A stretch of 64,000 nucleotides of DNA, from the NCBI GenBank assembly GCA_963971425.1, contig OZ020521.1, forward strand, positions 9,441,519 to 9,505,518. The letters run 5' to 3'. The stretch is from Bryoerythrophyllum caledonicum (lineage: Eukaryota; Streptophyta; Bryopsida; Pottiales; Pottiaceae). A program made the translations under genes and the position numbers. A model generated the notes under the pieces. The model did no database searches. It was not told where the DNA came from and was given only the letters and a program-made list of their open reading frames with translations. Positions 56,909 to 64,000 of the stretch are shown one piece after another. The stretch's first letter is position 1. Every line of letters begins with the position of its first letter.

Positions 56909-58402
56909 TCACATTTTTGACGAGTCTTCTTCAATTGAGGTGTGAGGTTTGGACCCCGTGATGTTTTGCAACATTGCAAAGGTGGTACCGACACATTCTT
57001 GGATCTTCAACATTTGGTCTTTGATTTCTTGGAGTTCTTTGGCTTTTGCTTCCGCTTGTTCTTTGACTTCTTGCCTCAAAATCTTGTTGTTTGCTTCGAA
57101 CGCCTCCATTAGGTCCTTCTTGGTGATTGCTTGGGACGGGGTGTGAAGTTTGAAGGTCTCCACCGTGTTAATGATGGCTTTGTTGATGTCTTCAAAGCCA
57201 AACTCTACGAGTTGGGCTTGGGTGGGAGGCTCAATTCCATCGATGCTCCTTCTATGAGGAGCGAACTCCACAAAGTGGCCACTTATGGGAATGGTTTTCC
57301 CCGTGAATGATCTATACACAATTGGATTAGCACATACCACATTTGCACTTCCATTATGGCAAACTCCATTGTCCTTGTGAAACCAAATAGAGCGAACATT
57401 AGAGTCTCCCACAATTGTATGGATAACATTAGTGGTCTCAATAACATTCATAAGTATAGGGAGGTGGGAGAGTGTTAGGATGAGGGCGTCTTTCTTAGCC
57501 TTCATTTCCTTGGTGATGTGGGTTCCTCCAAGTGGCTTTTTCGTTTGCATGACTTCTTGGCGTGCGGTTACTTGTAGCTCTTGGATTTTCTTGGCTTGTT
57601 GCGGGGTGGTGGTCAAGATGAAGGCAAATCCATCTCCTTTTGCCTTCTGCATGCTAGTCACTTCAAAATCATGCCCACGTTTAAAGCTAGATTCAAGGAC
57701 CTCTTTAAAGAGGTGATTAGCGGCAATGTTATGTAAGGAAGGACTTTGAATTTTGACTGATAAACTAGAATGGTGTGCAATACTGTGGTAAGTTTTACAT
57801 ACCTTTCCCACCACGTTGACCTCATCGATTTTGAGAATGAAGGGTCTAATCCCTTTGAGGAGGAGTAGGCCATCAATTGCCGGTTTTGCAAGGTGTAGCT
57901 TGATTAGTCCTAACCAAACACCTTTTTTCCCTCCTCCTTATTTGATGCTTAAGCAATGAATTGAGATAGATTCGATGAGCTTCTTACCAAGAGGGATGTC
58001 CATGTCTTTGAGGCGGTTAGTAACCATCGCTTTGACTTCATCATGCAAAATAGGGTTAGTGGGTAGTTCGAAATAAATAGCAACTTGGAAATCTAAAACT
58101 AAGCCCGTACCTTCATCCATAGGAATATTGGTTGGCACTTGTGTGAGGTTGTAGTGTTGCCCTCCTAGGCCACGTGCCTCTCTCGAGTGTGGATAGTGAA
58201 TCTGTGGGATGTGTGGAAAGGCCATTCGTGCTTGCTTGACTTCTCGGGCTTCATTCTCTTTGAGCCCTCTGGTCAACATGTCTTCGGTTGTTTCTTCGTA
58301 AAGGAGCTCATCCAATCCCTCTTCCACAGCTAGGTCTTCCATCACTTGCAAACCTAGCCAAAATTTGAAGCAATTGATGTCAGGAGTGGTGATGAGTGCC
58401 AT
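56909..58402 (-). pseudogene. LINE first gene (ORF1-like), one in-frame stop
   Basis: From ATG 58402 (MALITTPDINCFKFWLGL) the frame is open to TAA at 57938 and continues in the same frame, without any shift, to the stop at 56909; about 497 codons in all. Visible parts: an acidic N-terminus, DEGTGLVLDFQVAIYFELP, FAFILTTTPQQAKKIQELQV, NVIHTIVGDSNVRSIWF and a C-terminal coiled coil (AFEANNKILRQEVKEQAEAK). No CCHC knuckle or RRM was recognised. A coiled coil is common in LINE first proteins, which bind RNA. The TAA lies between ...HCLSIK and GGGKKG. It could instead be a captured or unrelated gene upstream of the LINE. Confidence 0.5.
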
Positions 58403-58787
58403 ACCTTTTTTTCCCCTGTCATCTTGGACGTTTATGCTCTTCTTGCTGCTCCCGGATTCTTCTTCGTTTCTCCTGTAGCCTTTCTCTTTTGGGGCTGTGA
58501 CTTATTGTACAACCAACTCGTCAACTTCCATCTCTTCATTGAACATAATGCTCCTCCTACTATTCATTTCAAGGCAACCCTTATGATGTAAATTTTTTTG
58601 AAAGAAAGGTGTCGTACCACAAATTTTAATTTTTTTTAGTTAAGAAGTTAACTATGCTAAATCCTAGACTAATTAGTTCAGGTTTTAAGTTAATACTACT
58701 TTGGTATAGTTTATTAGATAGGTTAGGGTACAAAATTAAAAGGGATTGTAAGGATACCTTAAAACCACGAAGCATGGACCTAGGACC

Positions 58788-59052
58788 AGCCCAAGCTGGA
58801 GCCCAAGACTGGAGCCCAAGCCGGAGCCTAAGCCTGGACCCCAAGCTCGGACCCAAAGCCCGGACCCCAAGCCTGGAGCCCAAGCCGTAGCCCAAGACTG
58901 GAGCCCAAGCCGGAGCCTAAGCCTGGACCCCAAGCCCGGACCCCAAGCTTGGAGCCCAAGCCTGGAGCCCAAGCCGGAGCCCAAGACTGGAGCCCAAGCC
59001 CGGACCCCAAGCCCGGAGCCTAAGCCTGGACCCCAAGCCCGGACCCCAAGCC
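58788..59052. repeat. 12-13-bp GC-rich tandem repeat
   Basis: About 20 units of GCCCAAGCCTGGA or GGACCCCAAGCCC alternate irregularly. Long frames open on both strands here (Leu/Gly/Pro-rich) are by-products of the repeat. Confidence 0.85.
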
Positions 59053-59339
59053 CGGAAGAGTGATCTGGACAAGGAGTGAGAGACAAATACAAGTTGTAAA
59101 GCGAGAATCGAACGTGCCGAGCCCGGAGCAATAGCTGGAACGAAAGGAAGAAACGTGGAATCTACAACCGCAGCCCGTCGGAATCTTCCCCTTAAGCTCC
59201 GGTCAACTACTTAACCGACCTCACCTGACCTCTATAGCACCACTGATTAGAGAGAGGACGAGCTGAAGCCAGGAACAAGAGAGAACGAGCTGAGCCAGAA
59301 GCAAGTGAGAAGACGAGCTGAGCTAGGAGCAGGGAGAGG

Positions 59340-60320
59340 ACAAACACAACCCGGAGGCACCGTCGAGGCAAGCCCGGAGGCACTATTGCGTACAAGCCCG
59401 GACGCGCTATCGAGGTACTTCCGGAGGCACTGTCGAGGCAAGCCCGGAGGTACTATGGAAACAAGCCCGGAGGCACTCACTCTTACCAGCCCGGAGGCAC
59501 TGTCGAGGCAAGCCCGGAGGCACTGTTGCTTACAACCCAGAGGCACCTTCACGTACGAGCCCGGAGGCGCTGTCGAGGTAAGCCCGGACGCACTCATCCT
59601 TACAGCCCGGAGGCACCTTCACTGTCGAGCCGGAGGCACCTTCACGTACGAGCCCGGAGGCGCTGTCGAGGTAAGCCCGGACGCACTCATCCTTACAGCC
59701 GGGAGGCACCTTCACTGTCGAGCCGGAGGCACCTTCACGTACGAGCCCGGAGGCGCTGTCGAGGTAAGCCCGGAGGCACTCACTCTTACCAACCCAGACG
59801 CACTGTCGAGGCAAGCGTAGAGGCACTGTTGCTTACAACCCGGAGGCATCTTCACGTACGAGCCCGGAGGCGCTGTCGAGGTAAGCCCGGAGGCACTCAT
59901 CCTCACTCCCGGAGTCACTCATCTTTACAGCCCGGAGGCACTGTGGAGGCAAGCCCGGAGGCACTCACTCTTACCAGCCGGAGGCACTGTTGAGGCAAGC
60001 CCGGAGGCACTGTTGCTTACAACCCGGAGGCACCTTCACTTACGAGCCCGGAGGCGCTGTGGAGGTAAGCACGGAGGTACTCATCCTTATAGCCCAGAGG
60101 CACTGTGGAGGCAAGCCCGGAGGCACTCACTCTTACCAGCCCGGAGGCACTGTTGAGGCAAGCCCAGAGGCACTATTGCCTACAACCCGGAGGCACCTTC
60201 ACGTACGAGCCCGGAGGCGCTGTCGAGGTAAGCCCGGATGCACTCATCCTTACAGCCGGGGACACTGTAGTAGCCGAACCGGAGGCACCACCACTTACCG
60301 CCTAGAGGCACCATCACACC
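59340..60320. repeat. Satellite array based on GCCCGGAGGCACT
   Basis: The short unit AGCCCGGAGGCACTGTCGAG occurs dozens of times with spacers such as CTTCACGTACG and CTCATCCTTACA. A higher-order period of about 93 bp is visible (for example GGCACCTTCACGTACGAGCC at 59540, 59635 and 59728). Frames across it on both strands translate to repetitive Arg/Gly/Pro-rich sequence and are not considered genes. Confidence 0.85.
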
Positions 60321-60496
60321 AACTACAGCACCGGAGAGGTCCAGCCCTGTGCACGGACCTTAGGGGAACTCGAGAAGACGAATCGGTACTCCTAAGACAG
60401 TCCACAAGGGGGCAGCGGGTACCCAAGAATTGTGAACCAGAGGAAAGGAAGTAGAACGAGGAAGTAGAGGGGGGTCATGGCCTCGTCCCCCTAGTA

Positions 60497-62437
60497 ATGG
60501 CCTCGGTCAAAGCCATTTTTCCCTCCATCCCCAAGGAACCTCTTGAGCTTACTGAGCTCAAGGAGGATCTCCTCTACATGGGTTGCCTCTCCCTCCTCGA
60601 ACGTTGTTGGAGTGTTTGTATTGAGTCCACGGTACAAGAGTTAAGGCGAGACTCGTTGCCAGAACCCGAAGGAGAGAGTATCCAGGCTTGCCCAAATCGG
60701 TGGACGATGGGGAAGTGACAAGAGGTGTATGAGTTCCCTCGGCAGGGTGCAGAATGGACTAGTTTGAAGAAAGAAAAGTATGCCAAAGGACGATTCAGCA
60801 CCAAGGACTCCAAGAATGGTTACGGTTTGAAAGATTGCATAGACCCTCGAGCACGACGTGTCTTTGCATTCCTGGTACCTATTCTACACCCTGAAAAACC
60901 TACACGAGTCACCGTAACCCTTACCAACACCGTGTACGGAGCATATCTAGGGGAGAGGATGGTGAATTGGGCCATCATCGTGAAAGACGTAGTACTTCGG
61001 TTGACAAAGAGTGTTAGCAATGCCAAGCGTTCTCCTCTTTGCCCCTTCTTGATCCACCTCTACCATCACTTCAAGGAAACAACGCCGGAGGAGACAACGG
61101 CGTACGGGACTCATTTGATGATGAAGAAGTTCCAAGGGACCGAATCGGAGTTCGAGTGAGGCTCTAAAGGAGGAAGCACTTCCTCCCCATCAGCAGAAGA
61201 GGTACCTCTACCCCCCAAGCGCCAGAGAAGGAGAGAAGGAGGAGCCCCTTCTACTCGGACCCGAGCCGCCCTACGCGCAGCAGTTACCGGACCAGCACAC
61301 CTCGGAGACAAGACCTACCGAGCATTCGAGTTAATTGAGGCCCTTCGTGTGTATGTAGAAGATACGGACAAGACCTTGGCACAGGTGAGCAGCTTGGTGG
61401 GCAACCCACCCATCCAAGGACTAGTGGCGGCGGTCAAGGAAAGTATAGGAGGAGCGACCGACCTTCGTAGAATGGAGCAGAAGGTCCACCGACTCACCCT
61501 CAAGATGACCAAGATGAAGAGTCGAGCCTTAGAGGCAGAGAAGAGGCAGAAGGAGGCTCTTCTCCAAGCCAATGCCTCTGCAGAGGCATTATAGCGAGTG
61601 GAGGATGCTTTGTACCTACCTGTAGATGTTGTACTCAAGGCCCGGATGTTCGATGCGAGGTTGGAGAGAGACGACCACATTTCGAGCAAGAGGGTGATCG
61701 CATTCATGATGGAGCAAACCGTGAAGGTTGAGGAGGCTTATGCCAGCATGAGATTATTGGTAAGCAACCTCACGCACATCTTACCCAAGTTTGTGGATGA
61801 CTCCGATAGTTCAAGCAAGGATGGAGATTCCGACTCCGACATAGAAGATCGCGGTACCGGCGACAACAAAGGGAAGGCGGTGGTGGACCTTGACAGTCCA
61901 CCTCCTCTCGTGCAACCTGCTAGTGTCCCTGCGAGACCATCTCCTTCGGAAATCACCACCCAGACACAAAGTGGTTGGAAGGAGAGCTCAGATGCAGGAG
62001 TGAAACCCCCACCCTTGATCCGTCATCGCCAGCGACCCCGCAGCGACCCCATTCGTTCTACACCAGTTATGGTCCCACCATCGAGTGTCTTTTCCCTGGG
62101 AAAGACTACCAGTGAGAGTTCTTCTCACTGGCACCTCCCGGTTCTTACATCCGGCCCGGATATCATGACGACTCTGAATCAGGTACCGATTCCTCCAGCC
62201 CGGTCTGAGTTTCCTCCAGTTCATGTCTCCTTACCCGTTACCTCCACCGGGATGGGCACCACTTTCTCTACAAGAGGAACCGTGTCCCGTTCATTTGCCA
62301 CTCCGACTCATCCCACGGATGCCACTTTGGCACCCTTGATGACACTTGCTACGGCCGCGCCCACCCCTTCTTCGAGCCGAAGCTCCAAGAAGCGTAGAAA
62401 GAAGGAGGAAAAGAAGAGGCTCGAGGAGTTGGCGTAG
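60497..62437 (+). pseudogene. Gag-like/coiled-coil retroelement gene, copy B, broken only by stops
   Basis: A single 647-codon frame from ATG 60497 to TAG 62437 is interrupted by TGA at 60716, TGA at 61157 and TAG at 61592 and has no frameshift. The N-terminal domain (ELKEDLLYMGCLSLLERCW; YAKGRFSTKDSKNGYGLKD; VFAFLVPILHPEKP; CPFLIHLYHHFKETTPEE) is related to the relic at 32523. It is followed by a basic linker (PPKRQRRREGGAPSTRTRAA), a coiled coil (RALEAEKRQKEALLQANAS), an acidic patch (DDSDSSSKDGDSDSDIED) and a Ser/Pro/Thr-rich tail ending SSKKRRKKEEKKRLEELA, a likely nuclear signal. Domain content suits an accessory protein of a large non-autonomous LTR element. Confidence 0.55.
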
Positions 62438-62512
62438 GGTAGATAGGACCCTATGTCTGTAGGGCCAGGATCTTGGTTTGTAGGTCACTATTCATTCCGG
62501 GATTTGGCCCCC

Positions 62513-63522
62513 TGTTGACTTTGGGTTTTGACTTGGTTTTGCCTTGGGTTTTGTGAAATAAGTTACCTTCTGACGGTGCATGTCGTGTGGAGTGACAGCC
62601 ACCGCCGCCAAGAGTAGTTAATGCGCCGTTTTAGTTAGAAGGTATCGTTTGAGTTTGGACTCTTGTGTGAGTCCTTCGCAGTATAAGAGAGGAGTCTCAT
62701 GGCCTCTTTCTTCACTGTTTGATGTGTGTATTCGCTTTCAGTTTGAATTCTAAATCTACGCTCTAAGAAGACCTTTGAAGGTTGGAGAGCTCGGATTGCA
62801 TACATGACTGTGAGTGCCATTTCAAGTAGTCTACTCCTCAAGTCTATACTAATTGTCCAATCACTGTTTCCATGTTCCATCAAGTAGATTAGTCCCGGTG
62901 GATGGAAATAACAGGTGAGGTGAGAGGATAGTTAGTAGGGGCGTGACTCTAACTCTAAACCGTTACAGTTGTTTCCTTGTTCCATCAAGTAGAATAGTTG
63001 GGGTGGATGGGAATAACAGGTGAGATTGTACGTGTCTAGGGAAGGACGAGGGGGGAGTGACGGATGTGTAAGGGTCATAGTGAGTCTTGAGTGACCTTCC
63101 GGCGTACCGGTTGGTGTCGGTTGTGAAGACTCGTATCATTCCCTGAAGCACCCTACCTCCCGTTGTATCGGATGTGGAGGGAGGCTGAGAGGAGGACGGA
63201 TAGTGGGCAGGTAGGCCCCTTGTTCACTTACATTACGCCCCTCACAGTGTCGGAAACACGGGTCTAACCCCTCCTTCGGCGGGGGATCTCAGTGACGCCA
63301 TAACCATCCAAGTGAGTGAGTAGAGTTAGAAGGAGAGAATGGGAGGAAGAGCCTCTGTTACTTGTGTCAAACACTAAAATCTCTGTGAGTCCTCAGATCA
63401 TCGTCCGTGGTGATAAAAACCCCTGCCGAGTACGCATGTACTCTGGATGTCCATATTGTGCATAGGTGTAACTATAAGCCCTAGCTCTAATCTAAAGTTT
63501 GAGTAATAAAAGTCCTTCCTAC
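62513..63522 (+). other. Possible LTR-like region downstream of the gag-like gene
   Basis: Begins TGTTGACTTTGGG just after a purine/G-rich stretch and includes a TATA-like TATAAGA at 62682 followed by a CT-rich leader. Direct repeats of CCATCAAGTAGA (62877, 62983) and GGATGG.AATAACAGGTGAG (62900, 63006) mark an internal duplication of about 106 bp. I found no matching second LTR inside the window, so the call is tentative. Confidence 0.3.
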
Positions 63523-63798
63523 ACGTACGAGGTAGGACGTACGAGGTAGGACGTACGAGGTAGGACGTACGAGGTAGGACGTACGAGGTAGGACGTACGA
63601 GGTAGGACGTACGAGGTAGGACGTACGAGGTAGGACGTATGAGGTAGGACGTACGAGGTAGGACGTACGAGGTAGGACGTACGAGGTAGGACGTACGAGG
63701 TAGGACGTACGAGGTAGGACGTACGAGGTAGGACATACGAGGTAGGACGTACGAGGTAGGACATACGAGGTAGGACGTACGAGGTAGGTCGTACGAGG
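63523..63798. repeat. 14-bp satellite, about 19 units
   Basis: Nearly perfect head-to-tail copies of ACGTACGAGGTAGG; a few units have ACATACG or ACGTATG. The unit is not a multiple of three but is free of stops in all three - strand frames, which explains the overlapping Tyr/Val/Arg/Pro-rich frames there. Confidence 0.95.
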
Positions 63799-64000
63799 AG
63801 ACAACACGCGTACGAAGAATGGGGTACTTGGTGTAATTAACACCCAGCCTTTGTGATCTAAACCTTTATTCTCTCCTTTCTTTTGATTGTATCTATTGTA
63901 TAATTGATATTGTATAGATTTTTGGCTTGTTGTTAGTCGTTGTAGTTCTCGGTGACTCTCTGTGGGAACGATTACCTTAAGGGTATCTTTGTGTTAAAAT
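63799..64000. other. Window end; possible LTR/internal boundary
   Basis: AT-rich. CTCTGTGGGAACGATTACC at 63958 resembles the conserved CTGTGGGAACGA tract found near the LTR ends of many plant Ty3-type elements. The element would continue beyond the window. Confidence 0.3.

Larger units (their letters stand above)
48154..58402 (-). mobile_element. Nearly full-length LINE, copy 2 (Dualen/RandI-like, with 2A motifs)
   Basis: Reads leftward. In order (5' to 3' on the - strand): a first gene (58402-56909), an AT-rich spacer, the second gene from ATG 56210 with duplicated 2A-headed modules (56012-54830), apurinic-type endonuclease (54815-54040), reverse transcriptase (about 53205-51586), linker (51415-50422), RNase H (49950-49470), CCHC finger plus restriction-like endonuclease (49171-48440), 3' UTR, hairpin (48193-48169) and (TTC)n tail ending at 48154. 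Frames are broken in several places, so it is inactive, but it is longer and better preserved than the copy at 7222-13236. Attachment of the first gene to the element is inferred from position and strand. Confidence 0.8.

Noticed and set aside
58736-59131. Leu/Gly-rich frames
   Set aside because: Entirely within a 12-13-bp repeat array.
59305-60454. Several 100-170 codon frames on both strands
   Set aside because: They are translations of a tandem satellite; repetitive composition and simultaneous openness on both strands argue against coding.
63398-63843. Tyr/Val/Arg/Pro-rich repeat frames
   Set aside because: Created by a 14-bp satellite that lacks stops in all three - strand frames; no start context or domain.

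Overview
This is a eukaryotic nuclear window, almost certainly from a land plant. The intact genes carry GT-AG introns and belong to plant families: plastid glycerate kinase, a SUVR3-type histone methyltransferase, a BODYGUARD-type cuticle hydrolase and a plant acyl-protein thioesterase. The BODYGUARD homologue argues for an embryophyte. The intronless TKL kinase with a long helical N-terminus, and the repeat-rich AT-biased spacers, suggest a bryophyte or another early-diverging lineage. I cannot name the species.

Layout. 1-7.2 kb: a 20-bp tandem repeat, two copies of a TTAA-flanked piggyBac-like MITE, and a decayed DUF7869-like transposase gene. 7.2-13.2 kb: a 5'-truncated LINE on the + strand. 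13.2-16.8 kb: a complete but dead Tc1/mariner element with ~570-bp inverted arms, then a 48-bp perfect palindrome. 17.7-27.6 kb: a gene island with glycerate kinase (12 exons, +), a TKL kinase (+) and two small unknown genes (-). 28-35 kb: a Harbinger-like MITE, a Copia-like LTR, unrecognised repetitive DNA and a decayed gag-like/coiled-coil gene. 35.8-42.8 kb: a second gene island with acyl-protein thioesterase (-), SUVR3 (+) and a BODYGUARD-like hydrolase (-). 43-48 kb: several MITEs. 48.2-58.4 kb: a second, nearly full-length LINE on the - strand. 58.8-64 kb: satellites, a second gag-like/coiled-coil gene broken only by nonsense codons, and a 14-bp satellite.

The most unusual item is the LINE family. 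Pieced together from the two copies, it encodes an apurinic-type endonuclease, a reverse transcriptase, an RNase H, a CCHC finger and a C-terminal restriction-like endonuclease of R2 type. That is the rare two-nuclease (Dualen/RandI-like) layout. The longer copy also has a duplicated N-terminal module, each copy headed by a 2A-like ribosome-skipping motif (one intact, GDIETNPGP; one decayed). Both copies end in a GC-rich hairpin followed by (TTC)n, and the same end is found on an unrelated segment inside the mariner element, suggesting a SINE partner.

The host genes are not a pathway cluster: photorespiration, chromatin, protein depalmitoylation, cuticle formation and signalling are represented. 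All exon structures were inferred by eye from splice signals and protein-family matches; lengths and phases were checked by counting.
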